From NCBI RefSeq assembly GCF_041296385.1, contig NW_027183510.1:248001-312000 (forward strand): DNA of 64,000 bases, read 5' to 3'. The stretch is from Aphelocoma coerulescens. Lineage: Eukaryota > Chordata > Aves > Passeriformes > Corvidae. Shown piece by piece: positions 1 through 8,709 of the stretch (position 1 is the first letter of the stretch; every line of letters starts with the position of its first letter). The notes beneath the pieces are model-generated. The model ran no database searches, was not told the origin of the DNA, and was given only the letters and a program-made list of their open reading frames with translations. The position numbers and the translations under genes are program-made.

Positions 1-134
1 AGCTGGGATAATTTGAGAGTCCTTCCGTGTTTCGGTGGGGTCTCCTGAAACATCCATAGACAGCGAGGCCCGTGCAAAGAAACAGGGAGCGATTCTTGAG
101 AGAAGTTTCAGAGCTCTTTCTTCTCCAGCCACAT

Positions 135-143
135 GGGCGGGGC
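135..143 (+). promoter_or_regulatory. GC box (Sp1-type), one per unit
   Basis: GGGCGGGGC matches the established Sp1/KLF GC-box consensus. It lies 134 bp into each unit (for example 6668-6676 in unit 4) and is intact in 28 of 30 units. Units 26 and 30 have GGGTGGGGC, a C-to-T change at the CpG. Promoter function is inference only. Confidence 0.4.
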
Positions 144-231
144 ACTGCCAAAGAACTGAGCAATCACGGCACAACCAGGGCCCTCCTCGCACAGGGCAAC
201 ACAAAATAAGCAGTGCTGAACAGGATTAGGG

Positions 232-239
232 CACATGTG
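232..239. promoter_or_regulatory. Palindromic E-box CACATGTG, one per unit
   Basis: CACATGTG fits the CANNTG E-box bound by basic helix-loop-helix factors. It lies about 90 bp after the GC box and looks unchanged in every unit inspected. Activity is not shown by sequence alone. Confidence 0.35.
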
Positions 240-347
240 AGCAGGGAGCAGGGAGACCCCGTGCCCAGGCCATGCCTCTACCCCAGGGTCCCCTCTCCCA
301 TGACCTCATGGCAGGGGGGAGGAACCCCAACACTTCCGTAGGTGCAG

Positions 348-368
348 TCTCTCTCCTCCTCCTTGCAG
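348..368 (+). other. Polypyrimidine tract ending CAG, 3' splice-site-like, one per unit
   Basis: A run of C and T interrupted only near its end by TTGCAG resembles a vertebrate splice acceptor on the + strand. No strong + strand donor (GTRAGT) is evident elsewhere in the unit, so splicing is uncertain. Confidence 0.35.
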
Positions 369-377
369 CTGGCTCAT

Positions 378-396
378 GGGCCCACATTCAGGGCCC
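378..396. other. Paired GGGCCC palindromes
   Basis: GGGCCC at 378-383 and 391-396 are separated by ACATTCA and could pair as a 6-bp stem. The pair is found in the same place in the units inspected. Confidence 0.5.
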
Positions 397-403
397 CCAC
401 CTC

Positions 404-419
404 GGGAGAAAATTCTCCC
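404..419. other. Inverted repeat GGGAGAA-AA-TTCTCCC
   Basis: Perfect 7-bp arms flank a 2-bp centre. It lies 8 bp after the paired GGGCCC motif and looks conserved among units. It could be a protein-binding palindrome; no specific factor is claimed. Confidence 0.6.
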
Positions 420-633
420 AATGTGCTCTGATGTTGAAAGAGTCAAGAAGAGAAGGGGAAAAAACCCCCAAAGTCCCAGGAAAACAAAGTTCAACTCTCC
501 ATCTCCCCCCAGAGAAAAGGAGCTGAAAACTGGCTAAAAAGAAACAAAGTTGCTTCCTCTGCTCTTGCTGCAAGCAGGATGCAGAGGAGTGTGTATGTGT
601 GTCCTTCAACAAACGCTCTGAGAAGTTTGTCCG

Positions 634-659
634 TTTTTTTTTCCTCTCCCCCCTCTCAG
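634..659 (+). other. T-run and pyrimidine tract ending CAG, second 3' splice-site-like element
   Basis: Seven to nine T are followed by a C/T tract and CTCAG. The T count differs between units (nine in unit 1, seven in type B, eight in most others), as expected from slippage. It resembles a strong acceptor but is equally explained as low-complexity sequence. Confidence 0.35.
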
Positions 660-759
660 GCTCAGTTGAAAGGCACAGAAATGCACAAAGTTCACTTCTG
701 GGCATAGAGCAGCAATAGGGGATACACATGATAAAGTCACCCCAAGACACAGGGACAGA

Positions 760-787
760 GAATTCAGTGGAAAGACTCCGAGAATTC
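760..787. other. Two EcoRI sites 22 bp apart in each unit
   Basis: GAATTC occurs at 760-765 and 782-787, the second within the palindrome AGAATTCT. The pair recurs in every unit, even where unit 9 has a neighbouring substitution. A genomic EcoRI digest should therefore give a strong ~2.15-kb band. Confidence 0.85.
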
Positions 788-1048
788 TGCTCCCAGAGAT
801 CATTCATTCCTGCTCACACTGACCCTTGTAGAAAGGGGACATCGTTCCAGGCAGCCTGTACTGAGCATGTGGCTCCTGAGTGGGGTTTGTTGTTTAGGAA
901 ACCTGCTCCGGCTTTTCCATTCTTTCCTTCCAAACAGGAAAACTTCTCCTGGGGCTGTGTGCAGGCAGAGCCCTGAGGAGAGCAGGTGGCACATGGTGCG
1001 CTGGGCTGGGACAGCCAGCTGCAGAGCTCAAGGGAAGAAGCCCAAAGT

Positions 1049-1525
1049 GTCACAATGGCTCCTTGCCTTCACATGCAACACCTGGGTCACAATGGTCTCC
1101 TTGATTCCATGAGGCCCCACTGTGTCACAATGGCTCCTTGGTTCCATCAGGTTCCGCAGTGTCACCATGGTCTCCTTTGATCCGCATTGTCATCATGGAC
1201 AATTGGTTCCATGAGGCCCCGCAGTGTCACAATGGTCCCTTGCTTCCATAGCTTTTACGTTGTAACAATGGACTCCTTGCTTCTATGAGCTAGCCTGCTT
1301 TTTGCAGAGGTGTCTTTGGTTCCCACAAGGCCCCGCTGTGTCTCAGTGCACCCTGGCTTCCATGTGGATCTGGAGTATCACAAAGGCTCCTTGGTTCCAC
1401 CAGGTCCTGCTGTGTCACAATGGGTCCTGTGGTCCCTGAGGCCCTCCAAAGTCATTGTGGAGGCTTGCTTCCATGAGGTTCCATTATGTGCCAGTGGTCA
1501 TCTTGGTTCCAGGAGTTTCCTTAGT
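1049..1525 (+). repeat. ~478-bp intermediate repeat, copy 1 (unit 1)
   Basis: Thirteen subrepeats from 1049 form a block whose order of unusual subrepeats recurs from 1526. Offsets between matching subrepeat starts are 477-480 bp (1086/1564, 1124/1602, 1161/1639, 1189/1667, 1226/1704, 1262/1742, 1340/1817). A diagnostic 28-bp short subrepeat with TGATCCGC sits at 1161-1188. Confidence 0.8.
1193..1214. other. Imperfect hairpin at a short-subrepeat junction
   Basis: TCATGGA (1193-1199) and TCCATGA (1208-1214) form 7-bp arms around CAATTGGT. A related ATGGACC...GGTTCCAT structure lies near 1673-1689 at the second short subrepeat. Both contain ATTGG, an inverted CCAAT box, at 1202-1206 and 1680-1684. 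Confidence 0.55.
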
Positions 1526-1844
1526 GTCACAATGCTCTCCATGCTTCCATTAGGCCCTGCTTTGCCACAATGGTCCCCTTGTTTCCATGAGGCCCCGCTG
1601 TGTCACAATGGACCTATGGTTCCGTGATGTTGCGTGGTGTCACCGTGCTCTTCTTGAATCCGCCGTGTAACCATGGACCATTGGTTCCATGCAGCCTGGC
1701 TGTGTCACAATGGGCTCCTTGATTCCATGATTCCCCACGGTGTCACAATGGAGCCTTGTTTCTAGGAGGTTCTGTACTGTCACAATTGCCTCCTTGATGC
1801 CATCAGCCCCTGCAGTGTCACAATGGCTCCTTGGTTCCATGAGG
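1526..1844 (+). repeat. ~478-bp intermediate repeat, copy 2, truncated (unit 1)
   Basis: This is a partial second copy of the 1049-1525 block. It contains the matching 28-bp short subrepeat at 1639-1666 (TGAATCCGC), followed by ATGGACCATTGGTTCCATG as in copy 1. TTCTAGGAG at about 1759 corresponds to TTCTATGAG of copy 1. It stops after about eight to nine subrepeats, where the non-repetitive 3' part begins. Confidence 0.8.
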
Positions 1845-2178
1845 AACACAATAGCTTGGCATAAGCATTGAGCAACAGCTGCTGAACACACCTGGCAACA
1901 TCTGCTTGCATCAAAAGAGGGCTTCAAGCTGACAATGGCACCAGCAGCTTCCATCTGCAACAGAGACCCAGGAAAGGACAGGCTGTGCCGGTTTGGACAA
2001 ATGTGGAGGAAAATATCCTCTGATAGAAGGCAGGTTACACCCAGCCCTCCCCCACCAGGTTTTTGGAAGAAAGAACTTTCCTGGGAAGAAAGTGAAAGAG
2101 ATAAAAACTATTTTTTTAACAAACACACAGGAAAAGGATAGCAATGCTAAATATTAAAAGCTCTCGCTGTGCAGAGAA
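1845..2178 (+). other. Non-repetitive 3' part of the unit (unit 1 coordinates)
   Basis: This part starts at AACACAATAGC after the last minisatellite subrepeat and ends just before the next anchor. The last 80 bp are A/T-rich, with a T7 run near 2110, CTAAATATTAAAAGC near 2148 and CTCTCGCTGTGC. It holds the segment where units 16, 22, 24 and 28 carry a diverged allele. No coding potential is conserved. Confidence 0.8.
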
Positions 2179-4360
2179 AGCTGGGATAATTTGAGAGTCC
2201 TTCCGTGTTTCGGTGGGGTCTCCTGAAACATCCATAGACAGCGAGGCCCGTGCAAAGAAACAGGGAGCGATTCTTGAGAGAAGTTTCAGAGCTCTTTCTT
2301 CTCCAGCCACATGGGCGGGGCACTGCCAAAGAACTGAGCAATCACGGCACAACCAGGGCCCTCCTCGCACAGGGCAACACAAAATAAGCAGTGCTGAACA
2401 GGATTAGGGCACATGTGAGCAGGGAGCAGGGAGACCCCGTGCCCAGGCCATGCCTCTACCCCAGGGTCCCCTCTCCCATGACCTCATGGCAGGGGGGAGG
2501 AACCCCAACACTTCCGTAGGTGTAGTCTCTCTCCTCCTCCTTGCAGCTGGCTCATGGGCCCACATTCAGGGCCCCCACCTCGGGAGAAAATTCTCCCAAT
2601 GTGCTCTGATGTTGAAAGAGTCAAGAAGAGAAGAAGGGGAAAAAACCCCCAAAGTCCCAGGAAAACAAAGTTCAACTCTCCATCTCCCCCCAGAGAAAAG
2701 GAGCTGAAAACTGGCTAAAAAGAAACAAAGTTGCTTCCCTCTGCTCTTGCTGCAAGCAGGATGCAGAGGAGTGTGTATGTGTGTCCTTGAACAAACGCTC
2801 TGAGAAGTTTGTCCGGTTTTTTTTCCTCTCCCCCCTCTCAGGCTCAGTTGAAAGGCACAGAAATGCACAAAGTTCACTTCTGGGCATAGAGCAGCAATAG
2901 GGGATACACACGATAAAGTCACCCCAAGACACAGGGACAGAGAATTCAGTGGAAAGACTCCGAGAATTCTGCTCCCAGAGATCATTCATTCCTGCTCACA
3001 CTGACCCTTGTAGAAAGGGGACATCGTTCCAGGCAGCCTGTACTGAGCATGTGGCTCCTGAGTGGGGTTTGTTGTTTAGGAAACCTGCTCCGGCTTTTCC
3101 ATTCTTTCCTTCCAAACAGGAAAACTTCTCCTGGGGCTGTGTGCAGGCAGAGCCCTGAGGAGAGCAGGTGGCACATGGTGCGCTGGGCTGGGACAGCCAG
3201 CTGCAGAGCTCAAGGGAAGAAGCCCAAAGTGTCACAATGGCTCCTTGCCTTCCCATGCAACACCTGGGTCACAATGGTCTCCTTGATTCCATGAGGCCCC
3301 ACTGTGTCACAATGGCTCCTTGGTTCCATCAGGTTCCGCAGTGTCACCATGGTCTCCTTTGATCCGCACTGTCATCATGGACAATTGGTTCCATGAGGCC
3401 CCGCAGTGTCACAATGGTCCCTTGCTTCCATAGCTTTTACGTTGTAACAATGGACTCCTTGCTTCTATGAGCTAGCCTGCTTTTTGCAGAGGTGTCTTTG
3501 GTTCCCACAAGGCCCCGCTGTGTCTCAGTGCACCCTGGCTTCCATGTGGATCTGGAGTATCACAAAGGCTCCTTGGTTCCACCAGGTCCTGCTGTGTCAC
3601 AATGGGTCCTGTGGTCCCTGAGGCCCTCCAAAGTCATTGTGGAGGCTTGCTTCCATGAGGTTCCATTATGTGCCAGTGGTCATCTTGGTTCCAGGAGTTT
3701 CCTTAGTGTCACAATGCTCTCCATGCTTCCATTAGGCCCTGCTTTGCCACAATGGTCCCCTTGTTTCCATGAGGCCCCGCTGTGTCACAATGGACCTATG
3801 GTTCCATGATGTTGCGTGGTGTCACCGTGCTCTTCTTGAATCCGCAGTGTAACCATGGACCATTGGTTCCATGCAGCCTGGCTGTGTCACAATGGGCTCC
3901 TTGATTCCATGATTCCCCACGGTGTCACAATGGAGCCTTGTTTCTAGGAGGTTCTGTACTGTCACAATTGCCTCCTTGATGCCATCAGCCCCTGCAGTGT
4001 CACAATGGCTCCTTGGTTCCATGAGGAACACAATAGCTTGGCATAAGCATTGAGCAACAGCTGCTGAACACACCTGGCAACATCTGCTTGCATCAAAAGA
4101 GGGCTTCAAGCTGACAATGGCACCAGCAGCTTCCATCTGCAACAGAGACCCAGGAAAGGACAGGCTGTGCCGGTTTGGACAAATGTGGAGGAAAATATCC
4201 TCTGATAGAAGGCAGGTTACACCCAGCCCTCCCCCACCAGGTTTTTGGAAAAAAGAACTTTCCTGGGAAGAAAGTGAAAGAGATAAAAACTATTTTTTTA
4301 ACAAACACACAGGAAAAGGATAGCAATGCTAAATATTAAAAGCTCTCGCTGTGCAGAGAA
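2179..4360 (+). repeat. Satellite unit 2 (2,182 bp)
   Basis: The minisatellite lies at 3231-4026 and keeps the TGGCT segment. It differs from unit 1 by a 3-bp GAA gain in the purine tract near 2630 and by a private extra C in GCTTCCCTCTG near 2735. It has CACGATAAAG near 2907, so no AATAAA, and GCACTGTC near 3367. With unit 26 it is the joint longest unit. Confidence 0.97.
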
Positions 4361-6533
4361 AGCTGGGATAATTTGAGAGTCCTTCCGTGTTTCGGTGGGG
4401 TCTCCTGAAACATCCATAGACAGCGAGGCCCGTGCAAAGAAACAGGGAGCGATTCTTGAGAGAAGTTTCAGAGCTCTTTCTTCTCCAGCCACATGGGCGG
4501 GGCACTGCCAAAGAACTGAGCAATCACGGCACAACCAGGGCCCTCCTCGCACAGGGCAACACAAAATAAGCAGTGCTGAACAGGATTAGGGCACATGTGA
4601 GCAGGGAGCAGGGAGACCCCGTGCCCAGGCCATGCCTCTACCCCAGGGTCCCCTCTCCCATGACCTCATGGCAGGGGGGAGGAACCCCAACACTTCCGTA
4701 GGTGTAGTCTCTCTCCTCCTCCTTGCAGCTGGCTCATGGGCCCACATTCAGGGCCCCCACCTCGGGAGAAAATTCTCCCAATGTGCTCTGATGTTGAAAG
4801 AGTCAAGAAGAGAAGGGGAAAAAACCCCCAAAGTCCCAGGAAAACAAAGTTCAACTCTCCATCTCCCCCCAGAGAAAAGGAGCTGAAAACTGGCTAAAAA
4901 GAAACAAAGTTGCTTCCTCTGCTCTTGCTGCAAGCAGGATGCAGAGGAGTGTGTATGTGTGTCCTTGAACAAACGCTCTGAGAAGTTTGTCCGGTTTTTT
5001 TTCCTCTCCCCCCTCTCAGGCTCAGTTGAAAGGCACAGAAATGCACAAAGTTCACTTCTGGGCATAGAGCAGCAATAGGGGATACACATGATAAAGTCAC
5101 CCCAAGACACAGGGACAGAGAATTCAGTGGAAAGACTCCGAGAATTCTGCTCCCAGAGATCATTCATTCCTGCTCACACTGACCCTTGTAGAAAGGGGAC
5201 ATCGTTCCAGGCAGCCTGTACTGAGCATGTGGCTCCTGAGTGGGGTTTGTTGTTTAGGAAACCTGCTCCGGCTTTTCCATTCTTTCCTTCCAAACAGGAA
5301 AACTTCTCCTGGGGCTGTGTGCAGGCAGAGCCCTGAGGAGAGCAGGTGGCACATGGTGCGCTGGGCTGGGACAGCCAGCTGCAGAGCTCAAGGGAAGAAG
5401 CCCAAAGTGTCACAATGGCTCCTTGCCTTCACATGCAACACCTGGGTCACAATGGTCTCCTTGATTCCATGAGGCCCCACTGTGTCACAATGGCTCCTTG
5501 GTTCCATCAGGTTCCACAGTGTCACCATGGTCTCCTTTGATCCGCATTGTCATCATGGACAATTGGTTCCATGAGGCCCCGCAGTGTCACAATGGTCCCT
5601 TGCTTCCATAGCTTTTACGTTGTAACAATGGACTCCTTGCTTCTATGAGCTAGCCTGCTTTTTGCAGAGGTGTCTTTGGTTCCAACAAGGCCCCGCTGTG
5701 TCTCAGTGCACCCTGGCTTCCATGTGGATCTGGAGTATCACAAAGGCTCCTTGGTTCCACCAGGTCCTGCTGTGTCACAATGGGTCCTGTGGTCCCTGAG
5801 GCCCTCCAAAGTCATTGTGGAGGCTTGCTTCCATGAGGTTCCATTATGTGCCAGTGGTCATCTTGGTTCCAGGAGTTTCCTTAGTGTCACAATGCTCTCC
5901 ATGCTTCCATTAGGCCCTGCTTTGCCACAATGGTCCCCTTGTTTCCATGAGGCCCCGCTGTGTCACAATGGACCTATGGTTCCATGATGTTGCGTGGTGT
6001 CACCGTGCTCTTCTTGAATCCGCAGTGTAACCATGGACCATTGGTTCCATGCAGCCGTGTCACAATGGGCTCCTTGATTCCATGATTCCCCACGGTGTCA
6101 CAATGGAGCCTTGTTTCTAGGAGGTTCTGTACTGTCACAATTGCCTCCTTGATGCCATCAGCCCCTGCAGTGTCACAATGGCTCCTTGGTTCCATGAGGA
6201 ACACAATAGCTTGGCATAAGCATTGAGCAACAGCTGCTGAACACACCTGGCAACATCTGCTTGCATCAAAAGAGTGCTTCAAGCTGACAATGGCACCAGC
6301 AGCTTCCATCTGCAACAGAGACCCAGGAAAGGACAGGCTGTGCCGGTTTGGACAAATGTGGAGGAAAATATCCTCTGATAGAAGGCAGGTTACACCCAGC
6401 CCTCCCCCACCAGGTTTTTGGAAAAAAGAACTTTCCTCGGAAGAAAGTGAAAGAGATAAAAACTATTTTTTTAACAAACACACAGGAAAAGGATAGCAAT
6501 GCTAAATATTAAAAGCTCTCGCTGTGCAGAGAA
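4361..6533 (+). repeat. Satellite unit 3 (2,173 bp)
   Basis: The minisatellite lies at 5409-6199 and is the first copy lacking the 5-bp TGGCT segment. CATGATAAAG near 5087 is shared only with units 1 and 27. GTTCCACAGTG near 5511 is private. The tail has CCTCGGAAG near 6436 where other units have CCTGGGAAG; unit 9 is the only other copy with this change. Confidence 0.97.
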
Positions 6534-8709
6534 AGCTGGGATAATTTGAGAGTCCTTCCGTGTTTCGGTGGGGTCTCCTGAAACATCCATAGACAGCGAG
6601 GCCCGTGCAAAGAAACAGGGAGCCATTCTTGAGAGAAGTTGCAGAGCTCTTTCTTCTCCAGCCACATGGGCGGGGCACTGCCAAAGAACTGAGCAATCAC
6701 AGCACAACCAGGGCCCTCCTCGCACAGGGCAACACAAAATAAGCAGTGCTGAACAGGATTAGGGCACATGTGAGCAGGGAGCAGGGAGACCCCGTGCCCA
6801 GGCCATGCCTCTACCCCAGGGTCCCCTCTCCCATGACCTCATGGCAGGGGGGAGGAACCCCAACACTTCCGTAGGTGTAGTCTCTCTCCTCCTCCTTGCA
6901 GCTGGCTCATGGGCCCACATTCAGGGCCCCCACCTCGGGAGAAAATTCTCCCAATGTGCTCTGATGTTGAAAGAGTCAAGAAGAGAAGAAGGGGAAAAAA
7001 CCCCCAAAGTCCCAGGAAAACAAAGTTCAACTCTCCATCTCCCCCCAGAGAAAAGGAGCTGAAAACTGGCTAAAAAGAAACAAAGTTGCTTCCTCTGCTC
7101 TTGCTGCAAGCAGGATGCAGAGGAGTGTGTATGTGTGTCCTTGAACAAACACTCTGAGAAGTTTGTCCGGTTTTTTTTCCTCTCCCCCCTCTCAGGCTCA
7201 GTTGAAAGGCACAGAAATGCACAAAGTTCACTTCTGGGCATAGAGCAGCAATAGGGGATACACACAATAAAGTCACCCCAAGACACAGGGACAGAGAATT
7301 CAGTGGAAAGACTCCGAGAATTCTGCTCCCAGAGATCATTCATTCCTGCTCACACTGACCCTTGTAGAAAGGGGACATCGTTCCAGGCAGCCTGTACTGA
7401 GCATGTGGCTCCTGAGTGGGGTTTGTTGTTTAGGAAACCTGCTCCGGCTTTTCCATTCTTTCCTTCCAAACAGGAAAACTTCTCCTGGGGCTGTGTGCAG
7501 GCAGAGCCCTGAGGAGAGCAGGTGGCACATGGTGCGCTGGGCTGGGACAGCCAGCTGCAGAGCTCAAGGGAAGAAGCCCAAAGTGTCACAATGGCTCCTT
7601 GCCTTCCCATGCAACACCTGGGTCACAATGGTCTCCTTGATTCCATGAGGCCCCACTGTGTCACAATGGCTCCTTGGTTCCATCAGGTTCCGCAGTGCCA
7701 CCATGGTCTCCTTTGATCCGCATTGTCATCATGGACAATTGGTTCCATGAGGCCCCGCAGTGTCACAATGGTCCCTTGGTTCCATAGCTTTTACGTTGTA
7801 ACAATGGACTCCTTGCTTCTATGAGCTAGCCTGCTTTTTGCAGAGGTGTCTTTGGTTCCCACAAGGCCCCGCTGTGTCTCAGTGCACCCTGGCTTCCATG
7901 TGGATGTGGAGTATCACAAAGGCTCCTTGGTTCCACCAGGTCCTGCTGTGTCACAATGGGTCCTGTGGTCCCTGAGGCCCTCCAAAGTCATTGTGGAGGC
8001 TTGCTTCCATGAGGTTCCATTATGTGCCAGTGGTCATCTTGGTTCCAGGAGTTTCCTTAGTGTCACAATGCTCTCCATGCTTCCATTAGGCCCTGCTTTG
8101 CCACAATGGTCCCCTTGTTTCCATGAGGCCCCGCTGTGTCACAATGGACCTATGGTTCCATGATGTTGCGTGGTGTCACCGTGCTCTTCTTGAATCCGCA
8201 GTGTAACCATGGACCATTGGTTCCATGCAGCCGTGTCACAATGGGCTCCTTGATTCCATGATTCCCCACGGTGTCACAATGGAGCCTTGTTTCTAGGAGG
8301 TTCTGTACTGTCACAATTGCCTCCTTGATGCCATCAGCCCCTGCAGTGTCACAATGGCTCCTTGGTTCCATGAGGAACACAATAGCTTGGCATAAGCATT
8401 GAGCAACAGCTGCTGAACACACCTGGCAACATCTGCTTGCATCAAAAGAGTGCTTCAAGCTGACAATGGCACCAGCAGCTTCCATCTGCAACAGAGACCC
8501 AGGAAAGGACAGGCTGTGCCAGTTTGGACAAATGTGGAGGAAAATATCCTCTGATAGAAGGCAGGTTACACCCAGCCCTCCCCCACCAGGTTTTTGGAAA
8601 AAAGAACTTTCCTGGGAAGAAAGTGAAAGAGATAAAAACTATTTTTTTAACAAACACACAGGAAAAGGATAGCAATGCTAAATATTAAAAGCTCTCGCTG
8701 TGCAGAGAA
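6534..8709 (+). repeat. Satellite unit 4, type A (2,176 bp)
   Basis: This is the first unit of the A/B alternation; the minisatellite lies at 7585-8375. Type A marks are GAGCCATTC, ACAAACACTC, AATAAA at 7266-7271 and GTGGATGTGG near 7901. CACAGCACAACC near 6698 and GTGCCACC near 7696 are shared with unit 10. Confidence 0.97.
7266..7271 (+). other. AATAAA hexamer, polymorphic among units (shown for unit 4)
   Basis: ACACAATAAAGTCACC occurs in 16 of 30 units (4, 6, 8, 10, 12, 15, 16, 17, 20, 21, 22, 24, 25, 28, 29, 30). The others have CGATAAAG or TGATAAAG. The hexamer matches the canonical polyadenylation signal, but no clear downstream GT-rich element was established and no transcript is known. 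Confidence 0.3.

Larger units (their letters stand above)
1..1048 (+). other. Non-repetitive 5' part of the unit (unit 1 coordinates)
   Basis: No internal tandem structure is visible here. It contains a GC box, an E-box, a TGACCTCA element at 301-308, two polypyrimidine-AG tracts, a purine-rich stretch at 435-485, palindromes and an EcoRI pair. Indels between units cluster in the G/A run near 455-475, the T-run at 634 and the CATT repeat near 803. I recognise no protein family in any frame and no known transposon end. Confidence 0.8.
1049..1844 (+). repeat. Minisatellite block inside each unit, ~37-bp degenerate subrepeat (shown for unit 1)
   Basis: Subrepeats begin with GTCACAATGG or a variant at 1049, 1086, 1124, 1161, 1189, 1226, 1262, about 1301, 1340, 1375, 1414, 1451, 1488, 1526, 1564, 1602, 1639, 1667, 1704, 1742, 1779 and 1817. 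Spacing is mostly 36-39 bp. Each continues with CTCCTTGG and then TTCCATGAGGCCCC. Divergence between neighbouring subrepeats is far greater than between the same subrepeat in different 2.17-kb units. The minisatellite therefore formed and diverged before the large unit was amplified. Every complete unit has this block at the equivalent position; coordinates are in the unit entries. Confidence 0.95.
1..2178 (+). repeat. Satellite unit 1 (2,178 bp)
   Basis: This is the reference unit for the internal features listed below; the minisatellite lies at 1049-1844. It carries TGCAGTC near 344 where every other unit has TGTAGTC, a nine-T tract at 634-642 and CATGATAAAG in place of AATAAA near 727. It keeps a 5-bp TGGCT segment near 1695-1700 that is otherwise present only in units 2 and 26. 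CCTTCAAC near 603 is shared with units 18, 27 and 29. Confidence 0.97.

Noticed and set aside
30..46. CENP-B box suggested by TTTCGGTGGGG
   Set aside because: The core residues of NTTCGNNNNANNCGGGN do not match beyond TTCG. No other candidate was seen.
224..232. TTAGGG vertebrate telomere motif in GGATTAGGGCAC
   Set aside because: It is a single hexamer per unit with no tandem extension, as expected by chance.
221..290. Bacterial-style ribosome binding sites (GGGAGCAGGGAGA) before an ATG near 272
   Set aside because: The frame it would serve changes its end between units because of the purine-tract indels, and the overall sequence is not prokaryotic.
1310..1627. A 105-codon + strand open frame in every complete unit, nearly identical in all copies
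   Set aside because: It starts at GTG, translates the ~37-bp minisatellite, and has no recognisable domain. Its constancy follows from the high identity of the units; no sign of codon-level selection is visible.
1049..1844. CRISPR-like array of regularly spaced repeats
   Set aside because: The repeats are contiguous degenerate copies with no unique spacers between them, spacing varies from 28 to 39 bp, there are no cas genes, and the context is vertebrate-like.
1..2178. Tandem LTR retroelement or DNA transposon
   Set aside because: No terminal inverted repeats, TG...CA LTR ends, primer-binding site, target-site duplications or polymerase/transposase motifs were found. An ancient element as the source of the non-repetitive parts cannot be excluded.
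5974..6315. A 113-codon minus-strand open frame repeated in most units
   Set aside because: It also reads through minisatellite subrepeats. In units 1, 2 and 26 the retained 5-bp segment shifts the frame and changes the C-terminus, which argues against a conserved protein.
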